A DNA stretch of 15,072 bases, taken from positions 1 to 15,072 of the forward strand of contig DAOUOU010000055.1 in NCBI GenBank assembly GCA_030626465.1. Direction: 5' to 3'. The notes below the pieces were generated by a model, which saw only the letters and a list, made by a program, of their open reading frames with translations, was not told the DNA's origin and searched no databases. Within the stretch, counting starts at the first letter, position 1. Each line of letters begins with the position of its first letter. Positions 7,191 to 15,072 of the stretch are shown one piece after another. Origin of the DNA: Bacteroidales bacterium. GTDB lineage: Bacteria > Bacteroidota > Bacteroidia > Bacteroidales > UBA10428. The translations under genes were made by a program, and so were the position numbers.

Positions 7191-10100
7191 ATGAAAATTC
7201 AAAGGGAACATAACATTCGGCATGTAAAAATCTGTGCCAGGGGATTCTTCACATTTTTAACTTTATTTATTCTCAACAAGACTTTTGCTATTGATATTGA
7301 GCGGTTTGAACATCTTAATTCCAGCGATGGTCTTTCACAGAATTCGGTACTGAGCATATTTTGCGATCATAAGGGATTTATGTGGCTTGGCACTTTTGAT
7401 GGGTTGAACAGGTATGATGGTTATACCTTTAAAATATTGAAAGCTCAACCAGGGGTAGATCATACCCTGACAAATAATCGTGTGAACAGGATCTGGGAAG
7501 ATGAAAGAAAGTTTCTGTGGGTGACTACTTATGACGGATATATTCATTGGTATCATCCGGCTCGTGAAGAATTTAGTACGATACCATTTTATTACCGGTC
7601 TGAGGAAGAGAAAAACAGTAGTTATTCTTGTTTTTTTCAGAATACTAAAGATGAAGTTTGGATCGGGACAAACAACTCGGGCATTTACCAGCTTTCATTT
7701 GATTCATTGCAAAACGATTATACTGTTAAACAATACCTGAGCAGAGGCGTAAATTCAATTACGAATAATGATATTCATTTCATCAGCTCTGATGTTTGCA
7801 GGAATATCTGGATAGGCACTCAGCAGGGACTTAATAAACTTGATTACAATCCCGGGAAACAGGAGAATTTTCGTTTTCAGCATTATCTGATTGATATGAA
7901 TTTCATTGCTTCAGCAGTAACAGGTGAACTGATATGGTTCGGAACGCAAAGAAGAGGACTCTCGGTTTTCAATTGTTCCAAAAATAATTTTATTCCCCTT
8001 CCGGGAGAACTGGAGGTATTCGGCGACGAAGAAATAACTTTTCTAAAAGAAAGCAGAAACGGTCTTCTGATTGTTGGAACAGGAAACAGAGGACTGTTTA
8101 CCTTCGATACTGATCAAAACATTTTAAAATCCTATTCTGTAAAGGGCAACAGAGTCACAAATGTATACGAAGATTTTTACGGAGTACTATGGGTGAATAC
8201 GGAAGTCTTTGGTGTAACACGCATTGATCTTCCGGATGAAACATCAAAATATTTTGTCCTTACCCCAAAAGTAATTGAATCATTGGTAGATGAGGAAAGG
8301 CAGTACTTTTTTGAAGACTCGGAGAGAAATTTATGGATAGGACTTCATGGCGCGGGATTGGCACATTACAACCGGAAAGAAGATAATTTTGAGTTTTTCA
8401 GAAATAATCCGGATGACCTCCTGACAATAAGTTCAAATTTTGTTCATTGCATTACTGAGGACAAATCGGGATTATTGTGGTTAGGTACAGGACAGATCAA
8501 TGGCGGCATCAATAAGGTCATACCTGCTAATCCTTCCTTCAGATATATAATTCCCCAGAAAAACATAGAAGATATGTCCGACAATGTTATTCGCAGTGTA
8601 TTTGAAGATAGCAACCGGAATATCTGGATGGCCTCCAAATCTGGCACTATCTATATCTACGATCAGGATTTCAATTTGCATACCACACTGGATCAATTAC
8701 CATTGGAAAAAACAAAATTACCGGGATATAATATATATACAATAACTCAGGACAGTAAAGGATATATTTGGCTTGGCTCAAAAGGAGGAGGGGTAGCGAT
8801 CAGTACCTACCCGCTTGATAAGATCGGGAATAATTATCAAAATATTAAATTCAGGTTGTATCCGTATCATAATCAGATTGAATCGTCGATAAGCAGCAAC
8901 AATATTTATTCTATTATAGAAGATCGTGAAAACAGAATCTGGATAGGCACCTATGGTGGAGGATTAAATCTTGTTGTTGGCCATACAAATGATTCACTTA
9001 TCTGTAAGCGCATCAATCGTGCAAATAGTAATCTTTCTTCTGACGACATAAGAAATCTCTTCCATGATTCAAAAGGAAGGTTATGGATAGCTACAGTATT
9101 TGGTATCAATTTGCTGGAAGACTACAATCCGGATTCCGATAGTGTTCACTTCAGAGTATTTCATTACGATCCTCAATCGAAAAAAGCAATCAGCTACAAT
9201 GATGTGGTGCATATTTTTGAGGATGATAAAAATAATATCTGGTTTTCCACCTTTGGAGGAGGAGTGAATATGCTTACAGATCTGACTGAAAATGAAGCTA
9301 TATTTCAGCATTATACCAGTGTTGAAGGCCTGGTTAACGACGCAGTTTTAGGAATATTACAAGACGAGAAAGGAAATATTTGGTTCAGCACTGAAAGAGG
9401 CATCTCAAGGTATGATCCTAAAGACAAATCCTTTGAGAATTATGACGAGGATAATGGTCTGCAGTCTGATCGTTTTTCTGAGAACACCTGTCTTGAATTA
9501 AAAAACGGCCGGCTTATGTTTGGCAGCAATAATGGAGCGCTTATCATCCACCCTGAAATTAGTTCCAAAAAATCCTATGTTCCGCCGATCGTCTTTACTA
9601 ATTTTCAACTTTTCAATAAGGATGTAGATTTTCATGATGAAGAGGCCCCTTTTCATCAATCCATTGAGTATCTCGAAGAAATTGTACTTAAATACTATCA
9701 ATCCAGTTTTAGTATTGAATATGCAGCACTGAGTTTTTTTGATCCGCATAAAAATGCATACCAGTTTAAACTGGTTGGTTTCGAGCAAAATTGGAACGAA
9801 GTTGGTAATTTAAACAGGGCTACTTATACCAACTTATCACCAGGTAAGTATGAATTTCAAATAAAAGCCGCAAGTTGGGATGGCACATGGAATCCCGATC
9901 CGAGGATTCTTAAGATAACCATCTTACCTCCCTGGTATCATACTTTTTGGGCCTACATTATTTATTTGATTATACTCCTGATTGTAATTGAAATAAGCCG
10001 TCGAATACTTACGAAATACAATCACATGAGAAATGATCTTAGGGTTGAACGAAGGGTAAACGATATTAAGTTGCAATTCTTTACCAATGTGTCGCATGAA

Positions 10101-11633
10101 ATACGAACTCCTTTAACTTTGATATTAGGGCCGCTTAACGATATAAAAGCACATTCAAAATTGTCTTCTTCTCTTAGAAAATCAATTGATATAATGGATC
10201 GCAACGGGAAACGAATGTTAAGACTGGTTAATCAGCTGCTTGATTTCAGAAAGATCCAGAAAGGTAAAATGCGCCTTAAAATAAGTGAAACTGAAGTTGT
10301 TCAATTTGTGAGAGAAGTATGTGAAAATTTTAATCAAATTGCCCGTCAGAAAAAAATTAACTTCCAATTCAAATCAGAAATCAGTCAGCAAAACATCTGG
10401 GTTGATCCGGATAAATTTGACTCGGTTCTTTTTAATATACTCTCAAATGCTTTTAAATTCACAAACAGTCGTAAGAAAATTGAAGTGAGGGTAAAAGCTC
10501 CCCTTGACGAATACATTCAAATACAATTTGAAGATGAGGGTAAGGGAATCTCGAAAGATAAATTGCCTGTAATCTTTCAGCGTTATACACCTTTATCAGG
10601 AAGAGAAATCAATTATCAGGGAACAGGAATAGGATTAGCTCTTTCTTATGAAATCATGAAATTGCATCAGGGTGAGATTGATGTGCAATCTGAAGTGGAC
10701 CAGGGAAGCATTTTTGCAATAAAAATTAAATTAGGGAAAAATCATTTTCTTGAAGAAGACTTTATTGATACTGAAATTGATGCAGGAGAACCGCGGCATA
10801 GAAAACTTGAAGAAGAAGAGGAGGAGGACCTGGTGGATAATCATTCTGCGGCGAAAGAAGTGATCTTTGATGAGAATACTGTCTTGCTGGTTGAAGATAA
10901 TGATGAGATCATTGATTACATCCAGCATATTCTTGAAGGGAAATATAACATCATCGTTACCAGAAATGGAAGAGAAGGGCTGGATCAAATACGTGAGGTT
11001 CATCCCGATTTGATCATAACTGATATCATGATGCCGGTGATGGACGGCATAGAAATGACCCGAAAATTAAAGGAAAACTTTGAAACCAGCCATATACCTG
11101 TTGTGATGCTTACAGCAAAATCGCAAATTGAAGTTCAGATTGAAGGTATTGAAACGGGTGCCGAAGCCTATATATTGAAACCTTTCGATGCCGGTTATCT
11201 AAAAGCAGTTGTGGCAAACATTCTGAAGCAAAGAGAAATAATTATCCAGAAGTTTAGGGATAAAACTGATATTGATACAAAATCTTTAAAGCTTACTACT
11301 AGGGATGAATTATTTTTAAAGGAAATAGTCAGGCTAATTGATGAAAATTATTCCGATCCTTCATTCAATGTTGAGAGACTTGTTGATAAATCGACTGTTG
11401 GGAGAACAGTATTTTACAATAAGGTCAAAGGATTAACGGGATTATCACCGGTAGAATTTCTCAGACAGATGCGATTAAAAAACGCAGCAAATCTTTTAAT
11501 CGAATCCGGATACAATGTATCTGAGGTTGGCTATATGTCCGGATTCAATGATATTAAATACTTTAGCAAATGCTTCAAGGTCCAGTTTGGGATGACCCCC
11601 ACTGAATATAAAAACATGTATCCACAGAACTGA
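7191..11633 (+). CDS. Hybrid two-component system sensor kinase / AraC-type regulator (HTCS)
   Basis: This 1480-residue protein joins a whole signalling chain. A signal/anchor segment (about 14-33) precedes two beta-propellers (about 35-800) made of some 15 repeats with the W-[IL]-G-T core, such as MWLGTFDGL, NIWIGTQQGL and RIWIGTYGGGL. A Y_Y_Y domain (about 845-912) and one membrane helix (about 918-940) follow. The cytoplasmic part has HisKA with H969 (NVSHEIRTP), HATPase_c with N1086, DEGKGIS (D1115) and GTGIGLAL (G1144), and a receiver domain with E1235/D1236, phospho-acceptor D1278 (TDIMMPVMDG), T1308 and K1330. It ends in an AraC-family DNA-binding domain (about 1378-1478). All key residues are present, so it should be active. 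Members of this family bind oligosaccharides in the periplasm and activate adjacent polysaccharide loci. Its position divergent from PL9 suggests that the ligand is a pectic fragment. Confidence 0.96.
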   Translation: MKIQREHNIRHVKICARGFFTFLTLFILNKTFAIDIERFEHLNSSDGLSQNSVLSIFCDHKGFMWLGTFDGLNRYDGYTFKILKAQPGVDHTLTNNRVNRIWEDERKFLWVTTYDGYIHWYHPAREEFSTIPFYYRSEEEKNSSYSCFFQNTKDEVWIGTNNSGIYQLSFDSLQNDYTVKQYLSRGVNSITNNDIHFISSDVCRNIWIGTQQGLNKLDYNPGKQENFRFQHYLIDMNFIASAVTGELIWFGTQRRGLSVFNCSKNNFIPLPGELEVFGDEEITFLKESRNGLLIVGTGNRGLFTFDTDQNILKSYSVKGNRVTNVYEDFYGVLWVNTEVFGVTRIDLPDETSKYFVLTPKVIESLVDEERQYFFEDSERNLWIGLHGAGLAHYNRKEDNFEFFRNNPDDLLTISSNFVHCITEDKSGLLWLGTGQINGGINKVIPANPSFRYIIPQKNIEDMSDNVIRSVFEDSNRNIWMASKSGTIYIYDQDFNLHTTLDQLPLEKTKLPGYNIYTITQDSKGYIWLGSKGGGVAISTYPLDKIGNNYQNIKFRLYPYHNQIESSISSNNIYSIIEDRENRIWIGTYGGGLNLVVGHTNDSLICKRINRANSNLSSDDIRNLFHDSKGRLWIATVFGINLLEDYNPDSDSVHFRVFHYDPQSKKAISYNDVVHIFEDDKNNIWFSTFGGGVNMLTDLTENEAIFQHYTSVEGLVNDAVLGILQDEKGNIWFSTERGISRYDPKDKSFENYDEDNGLQSDRFSENTCLELKNGRLMFGSNNGALIIHPEISSKKSYVPPIVFTNFQLFNKDVDFHDEEAPFHQSIEYLEEIVLKYYQSSFSIEYAALSFFDPHKNAYQFKLVGFEQNWNEVGNLNRATYTNLSPGKYEFQIKAASWDGTWNPDPRILKITILPPWYHTFWAYIIYLIILLIVIEISRRILTKYNHMRNDLRVERRVNDIKLQFFTNVSHEIRTPLTLILGPLNDIKAHSKLSSSLRKSIDIMDRNGKRMLRLVNQLLDFRKIQKGKMRLKISETEVVQFVREVCENFNQIARQKKINFQFKSEISQQNIWVDPDKFDSVLFNILSNAFKFTNSRKKIEVRVKAPLDEYIQIQFEDEGKGISKDKLPVIFQRYTPLSGREINYQGTGIGLALSYEIMKLHQGEIDVQSEVDQGSIFAIKIKLGKNHFLEEDFIDTEIDAGEPRHRKLEEEEEEDLVDNHSAAKEVIFDENTVLLVEDNDEIIDYIQHILEGKYNIIVTRNGREGLDQIREVHPDLIITDIMMPVMDGIEMTRKLKENFETSHIPVVMLTAKSQIEVQIEGIETGAEAYILKPFDAGYLKAVVANILKQREIIIQKFRDKTDIDTKSLKLTTRDELFLKEIVRLIDENYSDPSFNVERLVDKSTVGRTVFYNKVKGLTGLSPVEFLRQMRLKNAANLLIESGYNVSEVGYMSGFNDIKYFSKCFKVQFGMTPTEYKNMYPQN

Positions 11634-11694
11634 TGATTGATTCAGAACAAAAGTATTGTTTAAATCAGATTGAAATTATTATCTTTCATTGCAT

Positions 11695-11928
11695 ATGCTA
11701 GGCAATCAAAAGAATATTCTGAAAACAATCGCTATCTTCTGTATCATTCTTCTAACTATTTTAACTTTTTCTTGCAAGAGAGGCCCTGAAGAGAATCCAA
11801 TATTAACAGGCTATGTAGAAAGAAGTAAATGCTATACCTGTCATGAGGAAGTATATAAAAATTATCTGGGTTCACATCACGATCATGCAATGAACTTCCC
11901 CACTGAGAAAACGAGATATTTAGTATGA
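11695..11928 (+). pseudogene. Truncated haem-binding lipoprotein, probable 5' remnant of a multihaem cytochrome c gene
   Basis: The first ATG is at 11695; the in-frame TTG two codons earlier is less likely. The 77-residue product has a lipoprotein signal ending LTFSC (C27). One haem-attachment motif CYTCH (46-50) then leads into EEVYKNYLGSHHDHAMNFPTE, and a stop follows at once. The pattern C-x-x-C-H, a Tyr-rich stretch and SHHxHAM resembles the opening of large multihaem cytochrome/TPR proteins, where the His-rich part supplies further haem ligands. Those proteins are many times longer. I translated the 60 bases after the stop in all three plus frames and found no continuation before the converging PorP/SprF gene. 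It starts 61 bases after the regulator gene. A real single-haem small lipoprotein is the alternative; I favour a remnant left by deletion or rearrangement. Confidence 0.6.
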
Positions 11929-11988
11929 AAAAACTATTCAGCGATTGGTTTTTGCGGATACAATGTTATCAGGTTATTTTAGATCCAA

Positions 11989-12963
11989 TTAATAGGTATT
12001 CAGCCACCTGTAACGTTTTGCCATATCACCTAATTGAACAGCAAGCATTATTTCATGTGAACCATAAGAATACCTGCTTATTTTGCTTAGGTTATAATCG
12101 AATGCATAGGTAAAGAAGTATCTGTCAATTGTAAGACCTCCAAAAATTGAGAGTGTTTTGCTTGTTTTATAAGAGAGACCACACCAGTAATCTCTTTTAA
12201 TAGTTCCCTGAATGCATATATCTAATTGCACTTTACTTCCTTCCGGGATTTTAAGAAGTGTGGAAGGTTCCAGGATAAGATCATGAGAGACATTATATTT
12301 GTATCCGGCCATCAGATAGTGTTGTCTCTTTAACTGGTAATCAGAATCTCCACTTCCTCCCCATTGCAGAACAGAACCTGTAAGATGGTGAATGGAATAA
12401 CCGGCAAAATAATCTTTTGACAAAAAATAGGCACCAAAATTAAAATCCATTATCCATCGTCTGGTCTTATCGCCCTGAAGAAGATCATCATGAACATCAT
12501 CAGGAAGGATAACATCTGTTGCTTTTAGCCCAAGATTGGAAAACACAGGTGATATTCCAAACGACAATTGTTGCTTGTCTAATTTAATATGATAGGAATA
12601 CGTGGCAGATATCCCTGTATGGCTTAAAGGACCATATTTTTCATTAAATATCATTACTCCTGTGCCAATTGTACCCGGCTTATCGATCTTGAATTTCTTC
12701 CTCACATTTCTCTTGGGCTTTCTGGTTTCCTCAAAAATTCTGGTATCGAAACTTATCGTATGAAATTTGGGAGCTCCTTTAAAACCCACCCATTGTTCGT
12801 AAGCTGTTGCTTTTATTATTGTAGTCTGCTCGCTGCCGGCTACTGCCGGATTAAACAGATACTTGTTAAAAGTAAATTGGCTGTACAGGGGTTGTTGCTG
12901 GCTAAATAATTTATAAGGTACAATCAGGAATAACAGAAGAAGATATATGGTATGTCGTATCAT
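11989..12963 (-). CDS. PorP/SprF-family type IX secretion-associated outer-membrane protein
   Basis: The ATG at 12963 gives 324 residues; an in-frame TTG one codon upstream is less likely. A signal peptide ends near LFSQ. The mature start QQQPLYSQFTFNKYLFNPAVAGSE is the hallmark of the PorP/SprF family (the xPxYSQFxxxxxxxNPAxAG pattern). It continues with WVGFKGAPKFHTISFD, then alternating beta strands with Gly and aromatic residues (GTGVMIFNEKYGPLSHTGISATYSY in pieces), as in an outer-membrane barrel. The family helps type IX secretion and surface attachment of a partner protein, as SprF does for the SprB adhesin of Flavobacterium. The partner is almost certainly the type B-tailed protein encoded just upstream, 66 bases away with no terminator between. 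It is a paralogue-type family, so I do not assign the porP symbol. Its 3' end converges on the truncated cytochrome fragment. Confidence 0.92.
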   Translation of the reverse strand: MIRHTIYLLLLFLIVPYKLFSQQQPLYSQFTFNKYLFNPAVAGSEQTTIIKATAYEQWVGFKGAPKFHTISFDTRIFEETRKPKRNVRKKFKIDKPGTIGTGVMIFNEKYGPLSHTGISATYSYHIKLDKQQLSFGISPVFSNLGLKATDVILPDDVHDDLLQGDKTRRWIMDFNFGAYFLSKDYFAGYSIHHLTGSVLQWGGSGDSDYQLKRQHYLMAGYKYNVSHDLILEPSTLLKIPEGSKVQLDICIQGTIKRDYWCGLSYKTSKTLSIFGGLTIDRYFFTYAFDYNLSKISRYSYGSHEIMLAVQLGDMAKRYRWLNTY

Positions 12964-13029
12964 CAATGTGAAAATTTCGCTGGATTCGGCAATGTTATTA
13001 ATTCTTTTTTAAAATTCAAGATTATCTTA

Positions 13030-15072
13030 TTAAGGCTCTCTTACAATTGTCACTGTTCCTTTCCTTGGAGCAATTTGATCTGATTTAAAATCGATTATAT
13101 AATAATAAGTATCCATTGGCAAAGGTTTTCCGTTAAAAGTGCCATCCCAATCGTTCTCATAACCTCCATCCACATGAAATACCAGGCGACCTGTTCTGTC
13201 GAACACATCTATTTGTACATTAGTGTATATTTCTATATTGTTGATAACCCATGTATCATGCACACCATCATTATTAGGAGTGAAGGCATTAGTAATTTCA
13301 GCAAACAATATACTCGGGTCGCACTCAAATATTTCTATGGCATCTTCAGCTGCACAATCATGAATATTTGTGACAGTAAGAGAAACAGTACCAAATCCTG
13401 AATAGACTATGATCGAATTGCTGTTGCTGGCTGTTGACCATCGGTAAGAGAAATATTCGCCCGGATAAATTTCATAACCATTTTCACCACATATGGATGT
13501 ATCATTACCCAAATCAAGTTCAGGCAGAGGATTCACGATAAGCTCAACTGTATCCTGATCACTGCATCCATATTCATCAGTAATTCTCACCTGGATTGTT
13601 TCGGTTGTTGTACCAGTATACTCACTGTTGCTGCTGTTATCGTGCCACTCATATGAACTGAAACCACCTGGAGCGGTGAATGTATAATTTTCACCTTCGC
13701 AAATTTCCTGGTCAATACCCAGGTCAACTTCCGGATCAGAGACATATACCTGTTCATTCCGAATGCTGCCTTCACATCCCTGATCAGAGATTTCCTGAAG
13801 TGTAATGCTGTAAGAGCCTTCATCAAGGTTCCACTGTACTTCTATTGATTCAGTATCTTCCATATGAATCCCCAGATCCGGAACCTCCCAGATGTGTGTG
13901 GATCCCGGTATGCCATTTACAGAGTAGATTTTAGAATCGTTTTGACAGGCAATATCAAGGTGATCAACAGGAGGAGTAACTCCTCCACTCTCGATGATAA
14001 TATTTCCGGTGACAGGCAAAGGATAAGCAATAAGTTCAACACTCTCCGACCATTCCCCAATACATCCGTATGTACCGTTTATTGCTCTGGCCCAGGCTTC
14101 AAGGGATTCGTTTTCGTTTACTGGTGCTGCATGATTATAAGGTGGTGAACTTACACTTGCTTCCACGGTTGATCCTCCGTCATAAGAAAACTCAACAACA
14201 TCTCCATAAGTCGGATTGGCTTCAAATATAACTTCCCCACTACCGCACCTGTTCTCCCCGGATAATGTTACTTCCGGTACTGCCAATAAGGTTACATTTT
14301 TGGAAATGACATCAGTAAGTCCTTCGACTACAGTCAATGTGATGGATTTTATTCCTTCCGATGTATAATAAACCTCATGAGGTCCGGGGCCAGAGGCATT
14401 CGCAGGAACAGCGTCTGATCCAAAATCCCATGTATACGCAGAGCTTCCGGAAACTCCGGAGGATGTACTCCATATAGTGATGGTATCTTCCTGACATGCT
14501 GTACTTTTGTCTGTCTCAAAATCTGCTATCAACTCACAACCCAACAATTGAATTGCAAGGGTTTTTATTTCTCCCTGGCATCCGTTAAGATTTGTTTCTA
14601 TTGCTGTGATATCTCCGCTCACAGATCCAAAATTTACAACAATTGAGTTTACTCCCAGCCCTGTTGTGTCAGTTGTTATTGTTGCATCTGCAGGCACACT
14701 CCATCGAAACTTTGAACTTGGTACATTACTTACCGAATAGGTCTCATTAGCGGCAAAACAAGGCAGTGTATTGTTTCCCGTAATTTCTGATGTTACGGGC
14801 AATGAATTAATTGTTATAGTAAAACTGCATGAAGCTGTATTACCGCTTTCATCAGAAATTAGATATTGTATAGTTGATAGGCCTGAGTTAAAGAAGGTTC
14901 CACTGGCATCATTTGCTCCACTTGCAGTAGTAGCACCACTTATGTTATAACTGATGATCAAATCTCCGGGTAATGAACAATTATCAGAATAAGATAATGG
15001 ACTAATGCCTGAAACGACGGCTCCTGATCCATTATCTGCACATTGTACAATATCCGCCGGACATGATATTAC
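13030..15072 (-). CDS. Large adhesin-like protein with PKD/HYR-like repeats and T9SS type B sorting domain (N-terminus outside window)
   Basis: The frame is open to the right edge, so 680 C-terminal residues are seen and the start is missing. Numbering from the edge, residues 1-88 resemble a HYR-type module (ISCPADIVQCADNGS, then YLISDESGNTASCSFTITI). Two related PKD/Ig-like units follow at about 93-175 (ETYSVSNVPSSKFRWSVP) and 352-443 (KIYSVNGIPGSTHIWEVP). A PKD-type domain with AYTWDFGSD lies at about 180-262. Another pair of related modules is at about 449-512 (DLGIDQEICEGENYTF) and 519-580 (DLGNDTSICGENGYEI). The last 85 residues are the gliding-type, type B T9SS sorting domain (AFTPNNDGVHDTWVINN, VFDRTGRLVFH, YENDWDGTFNG, TYYYIIDFK). 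It is likely a surface filament or adhesin involved in attachment or gliding. The downstream PorP/SprF gene is its probable secretion partner. No binding target can be inferred. Confidence 0.9.
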   Translation of the reverse strand, partial: VISCPADIVQCADNGSGAVVSGISPLSYSDNCSLPGDLIISYNISGATTASGANDASGTFFNSGLSTIQYLISDESGNTASCSFTITINSLPVTSEITGNNTLPCFAANETYSVSNVPSSKFRWSVPADATITTDTTGLGVNSIVVNFGSVSGDITAIETNLNGCQGEIKTLAIQLLGCELIADFETDKSTACQEDTITIWSTSSGVSGSSAYTWDFGSDAVPANASGPGPHEVYYTSEGIKSITLTVVEGLTDVISKNVTLLAVPEVTLSGENRCGSGEVIFEANPTYGDVVEFSYDGGSTVEASVSSPPYNHAAPVNENESLEAWARAINGTYGCIGEWSESVELIAYPLPVTGNIIIESGGVTPPVDHLDIACQNDSKIYSVNGIPGSTHIWEVPDLGIHMEDTESIEVQWNLDEGSYSITLQEISDQGCEGSIRNEQVYVSDPEVDLGIDQEICEGENYTFTAPGGFSSYEWHDNSSNSEYTGTTTETIQVRITDEYGCSDQDTVELIVNPLPELDLGNDTSICGENGYEIYPGEYFSYRWSTASNSNSIIVYSGFGTVSLTVTNIHDCAAEDAIEIFECDPSILFAEITNAFTPNNDGVHDTWVINNIEIYTNVQIDVFDRTGRLVFHVDGGYENDWDGTFNGKPLPMDTYYYIIDFKSDQIAPRKGTVTIVREP

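Noticed and set aside
7191..9500. The repeated W-I-G-T coding pattern as a possible DNA repeat array
   Set aside because: The repetition is at protein level only (beta-propeller blades). The underlying DNA units are diverged and not tandem repeats.
9498..9788. A 96-codon minus-strand frame inside the hybrid sensor gene
   Set aside because: It is antisense to the end of the propeller region and the Y_Y_Y domain, both clearly coding on the plus strand, with no independent evidence.
11925..12113. A 62-codon plus-strand frame starting inside the end of the truncated cytochrome
   Set aside because: Most of it lies antisense to the well-supported PorP/SprF gene. Its product resembles nothing I know and does not continue the cytochrome motif.
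13030..14961. Treating the adhesin as starting at the TTG at 14961
   Set aside because: The same frame stays open for 37 more codons to the right edge with HYR-like sequence (ISCPADIVQC), so the gene simply begins outside the window.

Overview
The window looks like chromosomal DNA of a member of the Bacteroidota (gliding or polysaccharide-degrading type). The reasons are a SusC-type TonB-dependent receptor, a one-polypeptide hybrid two-component regulator with an AraC output domain, type IX secretion (T9SS) C-terminal sorting domains of both type A and type B, a PorP/SprF-family outer-membrane protein, and promoter-like TTTG / TAnnTTTG elements. I cannot place it to genus.

Positions 1-11633 form part of a pectin utilisation locus. 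On the minus strand, in transcription order, lie a family 9 pectate lyase with a T9SS tail (6968-4836), a GH105-type unsaturated uronyl hydrolase lipoprotein (4546-3356), a T9SS-exported protein of unknown function with a duplicated beta-sandwich-like domain and two cadherin-like domains (3320-1230), a strong hairpin terminator (about 1221-1183), and the first 360 codons of a SusC-like transporter (1082 to beyond the left edge). A SusD partner would be expected further left but is not visible. Divergent from the lyase, on the plus strand, is a 1480-residue hybrid two-component sensor/regulator (7191-11633). Its sensor half is a double beta-propeller of the kind that senses oligosaccharides in the periplasm. 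The inferred logic is that PL9 cuts pectate outside the cell, oligosaccharides enter through SusC/D, GH105 removes the unsaturated terminal uronate, and the sensor detects the products and switches on the locus.

Positions 11634-15072 are a different neighbourhood. A short plus-strand fragment (11695-11928) encodes a lipoprotein signal and one CxxCH haem motif, then stops. It looks like the 5' remnant of a larger multihaem cytochrome. It converges on a minus-strand pair: a large adhesin-like protein with PKD/HYR-like repeats and a T9SS type B sorting domain (15072-13030, N-terminus outside the window), followed 66 bases later by a PorP/SprF-family protein (12963-11989). That is the usual SprB/SprF-style arrangement.

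I see no RNA genes, CRISPR array, insertion sequence or phage genes. Nothing amounts to a clearly new system. The best leads are the uncharacterised duplicated-domain protein inside the pectin operon, the broken cytochrome at the junction of the two neighbourhoods, and the terminator/promoter arrangement that separates the enzymes from the transporter.
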